Assembly: GCF_002913225.1 (NCBI RefSeq)
Contig: NZ_PPAW01000015.1
Location: 1-64,000, forward strand
DNA length: 64,000 nucleotides
Source of the DNA: Campylobacter concisus
Lineage (GTDB): Bacteria; Campylobacterota; Campylobacteria; Campylobacterales; Campylobacteraceae
Reading direction: 5' to 3'
Below are positions 53,541 through 63,096 of the stretch, piece after piece. The notes below the pieces were generated by a model. That model saw only the letters and a list, made by a program, of their open reading frames with translations, did no database searches and was not told where the DNA came from. Each line of letters begins with the position of its first letter. Within the stretch, counting starts at the first letter, position 1. The translations under genes were made by a program, and so were the position numbers.

Positions 53541-53546
53541 TACAAT
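53541..53546 (+). promoter_or_regulatory. panC promoter -10 box
   Basis: TACAAT preceded by CCTTTTTTGT, a T-rich upstream tract as usual in Campylobacter sigma-70 promoters, 33 nt ahead of panC. Confidence 0.5.
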
Positions 53547-53578
53547 GCCAAGTTAAAATTTAGATAAAAAGAGTCAAT

Positions 53579-54400
53579 ATGCAAATCATAAGAACTATAA
53601 AAGAGCTTGAGGAATTTGTCTCAAACGCAAGCGGCAAGATCGGTTTTGTCCCGACAATGGGCGCACTTCACAACGGACACGTTAGCCTTATCAAAAAATG
53701 TGTCAGCGAAAATGAGATAAGCATCGTCTCAACGTTTGTTAATCCAACTCAATTTTTACCAGGTGAAGACCTAGAAAAATACCCAAGAAAAGAGCAAAGC
53801 GACATCCAAATTTGCGAGCAAAACGGCGTTAGCGCTATCTTTATACCAGACGAAAAAGAGCTTTACTTTGAAGATGAGCCTCTCATCGTCGCTCCAAAGA
53901 AATTTTCAGCCATTTTAGAGGGCAAAACTAGACCAGGACACTTTGACGGCGTCTTAAGAGTGCTAAACAAACTATTTCGCCTAACTCGTGCAAATAGCGT
54001 CTATATGGGCAAAAAAGACACGCAACAACTAATCATCGTGCAAAATATGATAAAGACATTTTTCTTAAACATCGAGCTAGTAGCTTGCGATATCGTTAGA
54101 GAGCCTGACGGCCTTGCGCTTTCAAGCAGAAACGTCTATATCTGCGATGAAGATAAGTGCAACGCACTAAGGCTTTCAAGATCGCTAAATAAAGCGCTAA
54201 ATTTGATCCAAAACGGCGAAGAAGAGGCAAGCGAGATCAAGGCAAATATGCTTGAGGTATTAGAGCCACTAAAAGTTGATTACGTCGCGGTTACGGATAG
54301 AAATTTAAATGAAATTTCAAAGGTAGAAAAAGGCAACACCATCATCTTAGTAGCCGCCTATGTTGGCAAAACTAGGCTAATAGACAACATCTGGATCTAA
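53579..54400 (+). CDS. panC: Pantothenate synthetase
   Basis: 273 residues. Joins pantoate and beta-alanine with [21 protein letters not shown] (in part) has the HIGH-like [19 protein letters not shown] and the KMSKS-like segment around GLALSSRN are present. It begins a run panC-rimO-tilS. Confidence 0.97.
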   Translation: MQIIRTIKELEEFVSNASGKIGFVPTMGALHNGHVSLIKKCVSENEISIVSTFVNPTQFLPGEDLEKYPRKEQSDIQICEQNGVSAIFIPDEKELYFEDEPLIVAPKKFSAILEGKTRPGHFDGVLRVLNKLFRLTRANSVYMGKKDTQQLIIVQNMIKTFFLNIELVACDIVREPDGLALSSRNVYICDEDKCNALRLSRSLNKALNLIQNGEEEASEIKANMLEVLEPLKVDYVAVTDRNLNEISKVEKGNTIILVAAYVGKTRLIDNIWI

Positions 54401-54402
54401 AA

Positions 54403-55713
54403 ATGCCAAAACTTCATCTAATCTCGCTTGGTTGTAATAAAAATTTAGTTGATTCTGAGATCATGCTAGGACGCTTGCAAAACTACGATATCACAGACGA
54501 TATCAGCGACGCTGACGTCATCATAGTAAATACCTGCGGCTTTATCAAATCCGCCAAAGAAGAGAGCATCCAAACCATACTTGAGATGCACGAAGCCCGC
54601 AAAAATGGCTCTTTGCTGGTAGTGACTGGCTGTCTTATGCAGCGCTACAAAGATGAGCTAATCAAAGAACTGCCTGAAGTCGATCTCTTTACCGGCGTGG
54701 CGGATTATGACAAGATCGACGAGATCATCTTAAAAAAGCAAAATTTATTTAGCCCGCAAACTTATCTGCAAGCAAACGAAGAGCGTGTGATAACTGGCTC
54801 AAACTACCACGCCTACATCAAAATTTCAGAGGGCTGTAACCAAAAATGCAGCTTTTGTGCGATACCAACATTTAAGGGCAAGCTAAAATCGCGCTCGCTT
54901 GAAAACATCGTAAATGAGGTCAAAAATCTAGTCAAAAAAGGCTACTACGACTTTAGCTTTTTATCCCAAGACTCAAGCTCGTATATGCGCGATCAGGGCA
55001 TTAGCGACGGGCTAATAAATTTAATAGACGAGATAGAAAAGATAAAAGGCGTAAGAAGTGCTAGGATACTTTATCTCTACCCAAGCACGACCAGCAAGGA
55101 GCTTATTGAACGTATCATCGCCTCGCCAGTATTTCACAACTACTTTGACATGCCGATCCAGCATATCAGCGAAAATATGCTAAAGATAATGAAGCGTGGA
55201 AGTGGCACTAAAAAGATAAAAGAGCTTTTAAATTTGATGAGAAATGCCAAAAATTCATTCTTGCGAACTGGCGTCATCGTGGGACACCCGGGCGAGAGCG
55301 AGGAGGATTTTGAGGAGCTTTGCGAGTTTTTAGAAGAGTTTAAATTTGATAGAATTTCAGCCTTTGCCTACTCAAAAGAAGAGGACACAGCCTCTTTTGA
55401 AATGGAGCAAATCCCAGCAAAAATCATCTCAAAAAGGCTAAGCAAGATAGAAAAGATCACCAAAAAAGCGATAAATGAGAGCTTACAAAAAGAGCTTGGC
55501 AAGCAAATTTATGCATCGCTTGAGGGCATTAGCAGCGAGGGCGAGATGTTTTACGCAGCCAAAAAAGATATCTGGGACAAAGATATAGACGGCGAAATTT
55601 TGATCAATGAAAGCGACGTAAAAGAGCTTGAGATCGGCTCTCTTTATCTTTGCGAGGTCACTGGCGTGGTTGATCAAAAACTAGTCGCCACCATCATTAA
55701 AAAAGCAAAATGA
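54403..55713 (+). CDS. rimO: Ribosomal protein S12 methylthiotransferase
   Basis: 436 residues. Radical-SAM enzyme for beta-methylthiolation of S12 Asp. N-terminal Cys in [13 protein letters not shown] (the RimO form), [13 protein letters not shown] and [10 protein letters not shown]; radical-SAM triad [13 protein letters not shown]-terminal TRAM domain. Two bases after panC; overlaps tilS by 4 nt. Confidence 0.96.
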   Translation: MPKLHLISLGCNKNLVDSEIMLGRLQNYDITDDISDADVIIVNTCGFIKSAKEESIQTILEMHEARKNGSLLVVTGCLMQRYKDELIKELPEVDLFTGVADYDKIDEIILKKQNLFSPQTYLQANEERVITGSNYHAYIKISEGCNQKCSFCAIPTFKGKLKSRSLENIVNEVKNLVKKGYYDFSFLSQDSSSYMRDQGISDGLINLIDEIEKIKGVRSARILYLYPSTTSKELIERIIASPVFHNYFDMPIQHISENMLKIMKRGSGTKKIKELLNLMRNAKNSFLRTGVIVGHPGESEEDFEELCEFLEEFKFDRISAFAYSKEEDTASFEMEQIPAKIISKRLSKIEKITKKAINESLQKELGKQIYASLEGISSEGEMFYAAKKDIWDKDIDGEILINESDVKELEIGSLYLCEVTGVVDQKLVATIIKKAK

Positions 55714-56702
55714 TAAGCCAAAATGTGCTTGGCAGGCTAAGCTCAGGCGCAAACCTGCTTGCCTTCTCGCACGGCGTCGATAGCACTGCACTTTTTTACA
55801 TTTTAGAAGAAGCTAGGATCAAATTTGATCTAGCCATAGTCGATCACAACGTTAGAAAGGAGAGCAAATTTGAAGTTGAAAGCGCCAAAGAGCTTGCCAG
55901 CAAATTTAGCAAAAAGATCTACGTAAAAAGTGTAAATTTAGCTGGGTCAAATTTTGAAAAAAATGCGCGTGAAGCGAGGTATGAGTTTTTTGGTGAAATT
56001 TGCCAAAAATATGGCTATGAAAATTTAATCTTAGCGCATCAATTTGATGATAAATTTGAGTGGTTTTTGATGCAGCTTGGCAAGGGCGCTGGGCTAAAAG
56101 AGCTCTTTGGCATGAGCGAGCTTGAGAGAAGAGAACACTTTTGGCTGGTTAGACCGCTTTTAAATTTACGCAAAAAAGAGCTTCAAAACTACCTTGATGA
56201 GCAAGGTTTGCGCTATTTTGTCGATGAGACAAATTTAGATGGCAAGCTTAAAAGAAGCTTTGTGAGACTAAATTTTAGCGATCCGTTTTTGGACGAATAT
56301 TTTAGCGGCGTAAAAAAAAGTTTTGAGTTTTTGGAAGCTGATAGGCAAAATTTACTGCCAAATATTACAAAGATAGATGATGAAATTTTCATTATAAAAA
56401 ATGATAGTAACGTCGTTCGGGGCGTTGATATGGCGGCAAAAGAGCTAAATGTGCTTTTAAGCAAGGCTCAAAAAGATGAGCTAAGCGCAAATTTAGCAAG
56501 ACAAACAAGCGTGGTGCTAAGCGGCAAGATCGCCGTTGGCTACGCTGTCTCAAGCCTTTTGGTTACACCATTTTGCAAAGCCGTAATGTCAAAAGAGTTC
56601 AAAGAAAGAGCTAGAATTTTCAAAATCCCAGCGATAAATAGGGGTTATCTTTTTAAAAGTGACGCTCAAATAGAAAATCTTTCTAAATTTTTTAGCAAAT
56701 AA
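55710..56702 (+). CDS. tilS: tRNA(Ile)-lysidine synthase
   Basis: 330 residues. Makes lysidine at C34 of tRNA-Ile(CAU). The PP-loop reads [11 protein letters not shown] (usual S-G-G-x-D-S; the first Gly is His here), followed by DHNVRKES and [15 protein letters not shown], the second ATP-site motif (usually H-x-x-D-D-x-x-E-T). C-terminal substrate-binding parts are reduced as usual for this class. Confidence 0.9.
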   Translation: MISQNVLGRLSSGANLLAFSHGVDSTALFYILEEARIKFDLAIVDHNVRKESKFEVESAKELASKFSKKIYVKSVNLAGSNFEKNAREARYEFFGEICQKYGYENLILAHQFDDKFEWFLMQLGKGAGLKELFGMSELERREHFWLVRPLLNLRKKELQNYLDEQGLRYFVDETNLDGKLKRSFVRLNFSDPFLDEYFSGVKKSFEFLEADRQNLLPNITKIDDEIFIIKNDSNVVRGVDMAAKELNVLLSKAQKDELSANLARQTSVVLSGKIAVGYAVSSLLVTPFCKAVMSKEFKERARIFKIPAINRGYLFKSDAQIENLSKFFSK

Positions 56703-57435
56703 AGCGTTTTAGGCTATAAATTTGATCCACTAAATGTTAATTTAAAACTTTTTATCACCAAATTTTCTACAACAATCTTAACAAGTTTGCAAAAATTTAA
56801 AATTTCTATCTGCAAATTTGATCTACAAAGGTCAAATTTAAAACTAAACTTTGCTCCAACTATCAACACAAACATTAATAATTAGAGTAAAAACCGTGAA
56901 TTTGATTTTAGTTATTTTATCTCTGAGATAAACTGCTTTTGCATTTAAATTTAGAGTATAAAGGCTATAAATTTAATCCACAAAAGAACAAAATTAAAGT
57001 TTTTAACGCTAAATTTTACCCTTATGATCCTCACACTAAAGCGTTAAGTCTGCAAAATTTAAAATTTCTATCGGTAAAATTGATACACATATCTTTGTTG
57101 CAGGATAGCTGCCGATCTTCAACTTAAATTTAAAATTCATAGCGGTCTTGTGGCTATAAAATCGTATATCAAATTTAACTTTTCTACCAACAAACAAATA
57201 TATACAAAACTAAATTTTACAAACGAGATAGTGAAATTTGTTGCTTATTAAATTTAGCCCATCTACAATATCAAATTTAATAAACGCGTCCAACAAGTCA
57301 AATTTATAAACCAGCGCCGATCACAGCAAAAAGCCAGCCCATAAAATAAATTTAAACAATCCAGCAGTCTAAATTTACCTCATCAAATCCTTTTGCATAA
57401 AATAATACGTAAAATTTTATAAATTTTATTACGCG
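56703..57435. repeat. Gene-free stretch with degenerate direct repeats
   Basis: About 730 nt without a credible gene. AGGCTATAAATTTGATCCAC (56711) recurs as AGGCTATAAATTTAATCCAC (56962), and GTTTGCAAAAATTTAAAATT (56785) recurs as GTCTGCAAAATTTAAAATTT (57048), in the same order. So a unit of roughly 130 nt is repeated with an offset near 255 nt. The rest is AAATTT-rich filler. The 62-codon frame at 56939 lies within the repeats and is not a gene. Confidence 0.6.
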
Positions 57436-57831
57436 CTAGGCGAGGATTTTTTCTATCAGCTCTCTTTTTAGCACAAAGTCATAGCTAAAAGCATCCACAA
57501 CGACGCCAGCATAACTGCTCTCTTTTAGCATCGCAAGATACTCTTTTAGACCTATCTCTATGCTTTCTTGCTCGCTGTCGTTTCGCCAAAGCTTCATCGC
57601 CTCTTTGCTTGTAAATGCCGGAAAATAGCTAAGCTTCTCGCCCTCATCTTCAAGCAGGATAAATTTGATATTTGAGCCCTCCTCCTCATAAACTACACCA
57701 CCATCAGGCTTTGCGAGCGCTTGGTTTAAAAGCACTGGAGCAAAAAAAGTAGCCTTTTTTAAAGCCGATATCAAATTTATCTCATTTTGCTGGCTAGGAT
57801 CACTTAAAAATTTATCCATCGCTTCTTGCAT
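57436..57831 (-). CDS. SseB-like protein
   Basis: 131 residues resembling the SseB N-terminal family (KATFFAPVLLNQ, SYFPAFTSKEAMKLW), stand-alone proteins of unclear role. The frame opens at 57852 inside gmhA, but AAGGGC 6 nt before ATG 57831 suggests this start (MQEAMDKF). Follows gmhA by one base. Confidence 0.75.
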   Translation of the reverse strand: MQEAMDKFLSDPSQQNEINLISALKKATFFAPVLLNQALAKPDGGVVYEEEGSNIKFILLEDEGEKLSYFPAFTSKEAMKLWRNDSEQESIEIGLKEYLAMLKESSYAGVVVDAFSYDFVLKRELIEKILA

Positions 57832-57832
57832 T

Positions 57833-58402
57833 TTAGCCCTTAAAAGCCTCATCTACAGCTTGGCAGATCGTGTGTATGAAAAAGATGTGCGACTCTTGAA
57901 TTCTTGCTGTATCGCTTGAGCTAACGACTAAATTTAGATCACATCCTTCATTCATCGCACCACCGCCTTTGCCGCTAAGTCCAAGCACCGATACGCCCAT
58001 TTTCTTGGCACTTTTTATAGCTTCAAGGACATTTTTGCTGTTGCCACTCGTTGAGATCGCCACGAGCAAGTCGCCTGGCTGAGCCAAGGCCTCAAACTGG
58101 CGTGAAAAAACATAGTCAAAGCCGTAGTCGTTGCCAATGGCTGTAAGTGCCGAAGTATCGGTAGTTAGCGCGATGCCTGGAAGTGGCTGGCGCTCGCTTT
58201 TATATCTGCCAGTTAGCTCGGCTGCAAAGTGCTGAGCGTCCGCCGCAGAGCCGCCGTTACCGCAAATGAGCACCTTTTTGCCATTTTTTAGCGTATCAGC
58301 CACCATCTGGCAAGCGCGCTCTAGGCTATCTAGCAAATTTAAATGCTCGTTAAAGGTCTTTTGGTGAGCCTCGAGCTCATTTTTTATCATTGTTTTTAGC
58401 AT
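57833..58402 (-). CDS. gmhA: Sedoheptulose 7-phosphate isomerase
   Basis: 189 residues. First step of heptose synthesis for the LPS/LOS core: converts sedoheptulose 7-P to D-glycero-D-manno-heptose 7-P. SIS domain with [17 protein letters not shown] (in part) and [29 protein letters not shown] is family-specific. Overlaps hldE by 26 nt. Confidence 0.97.
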   Translation of the reverse strand: MLKTMIKNELEAHQKTFNEHLNLLDSLERACQMVADTLKNGKKVLICGNGGSAADAQHFAAELTGRYKSERQPLPGIALTTDTSALTAIGNDYGFDYVFSRQFEALAQPGDLLVAISTSGNSKNVLEAIKSAKKMGVSVLGLSGKGGGAMNEGCDLNLVVSSSDTARIQESHIFFIHTICQAVDEAFKG

Positions 58403-59795
58403 CTTTTATCCTTTTTATTATCCCTGTTGTGCTTTTGCCCTCGACAAAGTCAATCAGCTTGACCTCTTTTACGATCTCGCTGCCAACGACCTCTTTGCCC
58501 TTGTAGTCAGCCCCTTTTACAAGCACGTCTGGCTTTATCTTTGTTATCAAATTTAAAGGCGTATCCTCATCAAATATCGCGACGTAATCAACAAATCCAA
58601 GCCCGCTTAGCACGCAAGCTCTGTCATCTTGCGAGTTTATAGGCCTTGCTTCGCCTTTTAGCCTCTTAACTGAAGCGTCTGAATTTAGCCCAACGACCAA
58701 AAGATCGCCAAGCTCCCTTGCACGGGCTAGGTATTTTACGTGTCCAGCGTGCAAGATATCAAAGCAGCCATTTGTGAAAACGACCTTTTTCTTGCCCTTT
58801 TGGCTCAAAATTTCTTCTAGCTCCTCAACGCTTTTAAGCTTGTGTTCGAAATTTGCCCCAAATGAGCTATTTAGCAGCTGCTCGATCTCGCTAAAGCTAG
58901 CCGTTGCGCTGCCGATCTTTGCCACGACGACGGCTGCAGCGAGGTTTGCTATCTTTATCGCCTCTTTTATATCAGCCCCGTTTGCTAGCATGTAGCCAAG
59001 TGTCGCTAGCACCGTATCTCCAGCGCCAGTGACGTCAAAGACCTCTTTTGCTTTTGCCGCAAATATGTGCAGCCTGTCGTCATATAGCGCGATTCCCTCT
59101 TCTGAGATCGTGATGATCGAATAGGTTAAATTTAGCTCGTCTTTTAGCTGTTTTATCGCCTTTTCAAGTTCGGCCTTATCTTTTATCTTTAAATTTGTAG
59201 CCTCGCTCGCCTCTTTTTTATTTGGCGTTAGAAGGGTCGCGTTTTTATACTTTGAGTAGTCACTACCTTTTGGATCGATAAGAACTGGGATCTTTAGCCT
59301 CACGCACTCGTTTATGATCTCTTGACAAACCTTCTCGCTAAGCACGCCTTTGCCGTAGTCACTTAGCAAGACGGCCTTGAAATTTGCAAGATTTTCTTTG
59401 ACTTTTAAGACAAGCTCATCTTCTAAATTTATCTTGACAACGCTCTCTTTATCGATCCTGACAACTTGCTGGTGAGATGCCATGATACGGCTTTTTATCG
59501 AGCTTTCACGCCCTTTTTCAGTAAGGATCAGCTCATCTTTTACATTTAGCTCGGCAAGCTTCTCTTTTATCTTTTTGCCAGCCTCGTCATCGCCCAAAAC
59601 GCTAGCCACGCTCACATTTGCGCCAAGGGAGAGTAAATTTCTCACCACATTGCCAGCGCCACCAAGCGTATAGGTTTCGTTATTTATCTTAACAACCTGC
59701 ACTGGCGCTTCAGGCGAGATGCGCTCGCAACTGCCCCAGATGTAGTGGTCCAGCATGAGATCGCCTACGACTAAAATTTTAACTCTCTTAGCCAT
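58377..59795 (-). CDS. hldE: Bifunctional heptose kinase/adenylyltransferase
   Basis: 472 residues. The N-terminal ribokinase-like domain ([22 protein letters not shown]) phosphorylates heptose 7-P at C1; the C-terminal nucleotidyltransferase ([18 protein letters not shown] in part, with the H-x-G-H site) makes ADP-heptose. Both activities are in one chain, as in E. coli. Overlaps hldD by 8 nt and gmhA by 26 nt. Confidence 0.97.
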   Translation of the reverse strand: MAKRVKILVVGDLMLDHYIWGSCERISPEAPVQVVKINNETYTLGGAGNVVRNLLSLGANVSVASVLGDDEAGKKIKEKLAELNVKDELILTEKGRESSIKSRIMASHQQVVRIDKESVVKINLEDELVLKVKENLANFKAVLLSDYGKGVLSEKVCQEIINECVRLKIPVLIDPKGSDYSKYKNATLLTPNKKEASEATNLKIKDKAELEKAIKQLKDELNLTYSIITISEEGIALYDDRLHIFAAKAKEVFDVTGAGDTVLATLGYMLANGADIKEAIKIANLAAAVVVAKIGSATASFSEIEQLLNSSFGANFEHKLKSVEELEEILSQKGKKKVVFTNGCFDILHAGHVKYLARARELGDLLVVGLNSDASVKRLKGEARPINSQDDRACVLSGLGFVDYVAIFDEDTPLNLITKIKPDVLVKGADYKGKEVVGSEIVKEVKLIDFVEGKSTTGIIKRIKDAKNNDKK

Positions 59796-60777
59796 TTATC
59801 TCTTCCTTATAAATTCTCTTTATCTCTGGCAAGTAGTCTTTTACCGCCTCTTCCAAGCTCCAAGTCGCGCTAAAGCCAAATGCCTCGCGTGCTGGGGTGA
59901 CATCGGCCTCGGTGTGAAACTGATATGAGCCGATAAATGGGTTTTTTATGTATTCGTTGCCTAAATTTACGCCGATCTCGCGCTGCAAGATGTCAGCGAT
60001 ATCTTGAAAGCTCCTTGCCTTGCCAGTAGCTGCGTTATATACGCCACTTGGCGCGTCAAGTGCTTTGATATTTGCGTCAATGATATCTTTTATATAGACA
60101 AAGTCACGCTTGATCTGGTCGCTACCCTCAAAGAGCCTTGGGGTCCTGCCAGCTAAAATTTGCAGACCAAACTGCAGCACCATCGAGGCGGTTTTATTTT
60201 TAAAAAACTCACCCTTGCCAAAGACATTAAAATACCTCAGCCCAACCACGCTCACGCCGCGCTTTGCGTAAATTTTATTGATATTATCCATGCTTAGCTT
60301 GCTAAAGCCATATACGTTATTTGGCGCTTCGCACTCGCCAACGGTTTGTGGGCTCTTTGCGTTACCATAAGTCGCCCCTGAGCTAGCATAGATCATCTTT
60401 GCGCCCAAACTCTCGCAGATGTCAAGTAAATTTACAAAGGCATTTACATTTGTTTTTATTAGCTCATCTTGCTCTTTTACGGTCGTATCTGAGATCGCTG
60501 CCTCGTGGTAGATGACGTCTGGAGCAAAATTTCTTATCTTCTCAAGCGTGCTAAGATCGTTGATGTTGCCAGCGTAAATTTCACCCTTAAAGCCAAGTAA
60601 ATTTTTAAAATGTCCAAAGCTTTTTAGGTTGCCATTGCTAAATGTCTCGTCGTTTCTAAATTTATCCACTACAAGCACGTGAGCGTCTTTATAGTTTTCA
60701 TCAAAATAGTGCGCCAAAGCTGAGCCGATAAAGCCAGCACCGCCAGTTATAACTATCTTTTTTCCGTTTAAATTCAT
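59788..60777 (-). CDS. hldD: ADP-L-glycero-D-manno-heptose 6-epimerase
   Basis: 329 residues. NAD(P) site ITGGAGFIGSALAHYF, the catalytic pair Y-x-x-x-K in VYGFSKLSMD, and YASSGATYG. It converts ADP-D,D-heptose to the L,D form, last step of the pathway. Overlaps gmhB by 4 nt and hldE by 8 nt. Confidence 0.97.
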   Translation of the reverse strand: MNLNGKKIVITGGAGFIGSALAHYFDENYKDAHVLVVDKFRNDETFSNGNLKSFGHFKNLLGFKGEIYAGNINDLSTLEKIRNFAPDVIYHEAAISDTTVKEQDELIKTNVNAFVNLLDICESLGAKMIYASSGATYGNAKSPQTVGECEAPNNVYGFSKLSMDNINKIYAKRGVSVVGLRYFNVFGKGEFFKNKTASMVLQFGLQILAGRTPRLFEGSDQIKRDFVYIKDIIDANIKALDAPSGVYNAATGKARSFQDIADILQREIGVNLGNEYIKNPFIGSYQFHTEADVTPAREAFGFSATWSLEEAVKDYLPEIKRIYKEEING

Positions 60778-61289
60778 AGTGATTTTTCCTTTTTTAGCTT
60801 ATTTAAAACATCTCTTACATCTTTAAAATTTATGCCATCAAGCAAGAAATTTCTACCCACACCTGCCCTTTTGCCAGCCTCGACGTCGCTTGGCTTATCG
60901 CCTATCATGAGCGAGTTTTCAAGGTCTATGTTAAACTCTTTGTAAGCATCAAGTATCATTTTTGGATTTGGCTTTCTGCAGGTGCATTTTTGCTCTGGAG
61001 CGTGCGGGCAAAAATAGACTTTGGTGATAAAAATTTGCTCTTTTTTAAAGCTTTCTAGCATAAATTTGTTTAGAGCGTCAAACTGCTCCTGTGTGTAGTA
61101 GCCCCTGCCGATGCCTGACTGGTTTGTCACGACAAAGAGCTTGTAGCCAGCCTCAGCAAATTCCCTCAACGCATCAAAAATGCCATCAATAAATTTAAAG
61201 TCTTTGATCTCGCAAACGTATCCAGCGTCCTCATTTATGACGCCATCTCGGTCTAAAAAAAGTGCTTTATTGGCTGTTTCTTTTATCAT
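60774..61289 (-). CDS. gmhB: Heptose 1,7-bisphosphate 7-phosphatase
   Basis: 171 residues, HAD superfamily: nucleophile motif FLDRDGVINED, VTNQSGIGRGYY, the zinc loop CPHAPEQKCTCRKP and MIGDKPSDVEAG. It removes the 7-phosphate between the two HldE steps. An extension open to 61427 would overlap the cytochrome gene, so the start is ATG 61289 (MIKETANKALFL). First gene of the heptose operon. Confidence 0.95.
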   Translation of the reverse strand: MIKETANKALFLDRDGVINEDAGYVCEIKDFKFIDGIFDALREFAEAGYKLFVVTNQSGIGRGYYTQEQFDALNKFMLESFKKEQIFITKVYFCPHAPEQKCTCRKPNPKMILDAYKEFNIDLENSLMIGDKPSDVEAGKRAGVGRNFLLDGINFKDVRDVLNKLKKEKSL

Positions 61290-61346
61290 TTGGTGATTAT
61301 AGCCAAAATATTTTAACCCGCCCCTTGCAAATTTACATTTTTGTAT

Positions 61347-61352
61347 TATAAT
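61347..61352 (+). promoter_or_regulatory. Cytochrome c gene promoter -10 box
   Basis: TATAAT preceded by ATTTTTGTAT, 29 nt before the ATG with AAGGA at 61371-61375. It lies between divergent gmhB and the cytochrome gene. Confidence 0.6.
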
Positions 61353-61381
61353 GCCGGCACGTTTTTTAAAAAGGATGACAA

Positions 61382-61684
61382 ATGAAAAAACTACTAATCG
61401 TTTCAAGTGTTGCAGCACTACTTTCAACTGCTGCTTTCGCTGCAGATGGCGCTACTATCTATAAAAAATGCGTTGCCTGTCATGGCGCTAAAGCTGAAAA
61501 AGTTTTCAATAACAAAGTTCCAGCTTTAACATCACTTGATGCAGCAGCTATCGAAGCAGCTCTAAAAGGCTACAAAACAGGAGCAAATAAATTTGGTCTT
61601 GGCGCTATGATGAAACCGATCGCTACTCCAATGAGCGACGACGACATCAAAGCAGTTGCAGAATACATCCAAACACTAAAATAA
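61382..61684 (+). CDS. Periplasmic cytochrome c (c553-like)
   Basis: 100 residues. Signal peptide 1-20 (AAFA), then one haem site C30-V-A-C33-H34 and a likely Met axial ligand in the AMMKPIATPM segment. This is the small class I cytochrome c of Campylobacter that carries electrons to the cbb3 oxidase or to nitrite/peroxide reductases. Followed by a strong terminator. Confidence 0.94.
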   Translation: MKKLLIVSSVAALLSTAAFAADGATIYKKCVACHGAKAEKVFNNKVPALTSLDAAAIEAALKGYKTGANKFGLGAMMKPIATPMSDDDIKAVAEYIQTLK

Positions 61685-61688
61685 TTAT

Positions 61689-61708
61689 AGGGGCGCTCGC
61701 CCCTTTTT
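61689..61708 (+). terminator. Cytochrome c gene terminator
   Basis: GGGGC (61690-61694) and GCCCC (61699-61703) with a 4-nt loop, followed by TTTTT. Confidence 0.88.
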
Positions 61709-62500
61709 CTACAAATTTAAACTCACACCAAATTTCAAAAGCTCTTTTGGCAGATAGTCATCGATGTTGTTGATTGTATTGTTGTCTATTTCTATTAAAT
61801 TTAGATTGTATTTTTTATAAAGCTCTATCTTTTGCTCTTTTCTTTTTATATACGCCTCGTCATCTTTCAAGCCCCAAAATTCAACATAGACCTTGCCTTT
61901 TGGTATGTAAAAATCACAATATATGTCCTCTTTTATCGGCACTCTTTTTTCATAAGCGTAGGCTATGCCCTCAGCAAAAAGCCAGTTTGCGATGACTAGC
62001 TCTGCCCTGCTTCTTACGTAGTGGCCGTCGCTTGTTCGGTACTCGGCCTTAAATTTCTCTCTAAAATCTTCTTTTTGCTCTTCTTTGGCTACTTTTGCGC
62101 CGATTTTTGCTATTTCATCCATGAAATTTTCGTTATAAACTATCCTCTCATCCCACCTAACGCTAGCACTGCCCATATAGTAGTTTTGCTTGCCACCATA
62201 GTATTTGCCAACATCTGTCACGTTGTAGCCGTTGTCACATTTTTTTATAAAGCCCAAATTTAGCAAAGCCAAATTTACATCTTTTGCCTTTTTGTCAAAT
62301 TTCTTCGCTATCTCTTTTGCGCTAAATGTATCAGCTATATTTCTTTGATTAAATTTTACGTAAGTTTTTTGGCGCAGTTTTCGCCTGATAAATTTTGTTA
62401 TCAAATTTACTAAAATGACAAATATTATAATAGGCAGCGCAAAGCTAAAAAACGCTGGTAACATAATGGATAGTAAATTTTCCGTATCAAAAAGTTGCAT
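61709..62500 (-). CDS. Membrane-anchored PD-(D/E)XK nuclease-like protein
   Basis: 263 residues, no named family. One N-terminal membrane helix (about 13-36), a basic segment, a winged-helix-like region (DTFSAKEIAKKFDKKAKDVNLAL in parts) and a C-terminal nuclease-like fold: RSRAELVIANWL, YCDFYIP, VYVEFWG and LYKKYNLNLIEID. The E-x-x order (R-S-R-A-E, then D, then E-F-W) resembles the DUF559/helicase-associated nucleases where W replaces the usual Lys. Function unknown; tethering a nuclease to the membrane is uncommon. Confidence 0.6.
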   Translation of the reverse strand: MQLFDTENLLSIMLPAFFSFALPIIIFVILVNLITKFIRRKLRQKTYVKFNQRNIADTFSAKEIAKKFDKKAKDVNLALLNLGFIKKCDNGYNVTDVGKYYGGKQNYYMGSASVRWDERIVYNENFMDEIAKIGAKVAKEEQKEDFREKFKAEYRTSDGHYVRSRAELVIANWLFAEGIAYAYEKRVPIKEDIYCDFYIPKGKVYVEFWGLKDDEAYIKRKEQKIELYKKYNLNLIEIDNNTINNIDDYLPKELLKFGVSLNL

Positions 62501-62540
62501 TTTAGCTTTCCTTGCTGCGCGGGGAGATCAAATTTTGCTT

Positions 62541-63092
62541 TTAGATGATAAATTCTGGTTCAAATTTAGAGCCATTTACCCTGACAACCCTTGCTGGTAT
62601 GCCAACGACAGTTGCGTTTGCTGGGACATTTTTTAGCACGACCGAGTTTGCACCGATCTTGGCATTTTCGCCGATCGTTATAGCCCCAAGTATCTTTGAG
62701 CCAGCGGCGATAGTCACGTCATTTTTAATGGTTGGATGGCGTTTGCCACACTCTTTTCCAGTGCCGCCAAGTGTCACTTGATGATACATCATCACATCAT
62801 CGCCGATCTCCGCCGTCTCACCGATAACCACACCCATGCCGTGATCTATGAAAAATCTCCTACCGATCTTAGCCCCTGGGTGGATCTCGATGCCTGTTAG
62901 AAATCTTGCTATTTGCGAGATGAGTCTAGCTAGAAAAAACCACTTTTTTTCATATAAAAAATGTGAAATTTTGTGAAATAAAACCGCATGGATGCCAGGA
63001 GTGTTTATAAGTATCGCCAAAAAGCAACAACTATGCACCGATGGGTCTTTTTCACGGACGGTTTGAACTAGCTCTTTTAGACTCTCCCACAT
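62541..63092 (-). CDS. cysE: Serine acetyltransferase
   Basis: 183 residues, the short bacterial form. Acetylates serine for cysteine synthesis. Left-handed helix part with [30 protein letters not shown] (in parts, GETAEIGDD and HQVTLGGTG) and [14 protein letters not shown]. Adjacent to cysK, with which it normally forms a complex; cysK lies 4 nt upstream. Confidence 0.95.
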   Translation of the reverse strand: MWESLKELVQTVREKDPSVHSCCFLAILINTPGIHAVLFHKISHFLYEKKWFFLARLISQIARFLTGIEIHPGAKIGRRFFIDHGMGVVIGETAEIGDDVMMYHQVTLGGTGKECGKRHPTIKNDVTIAAGSKILGAITIGENAKIGANSVVLKNVPANATVVGIPARVVRVNGSKFEPEFII

Positions 63093-63096
63093 AATT

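Noticed and set aside
56939-57127. 62-codon frame in the gene-free stretch after tilS
   Set aside because: It lies wholly inside degenerate direct repeats and lacks a ribosome site.
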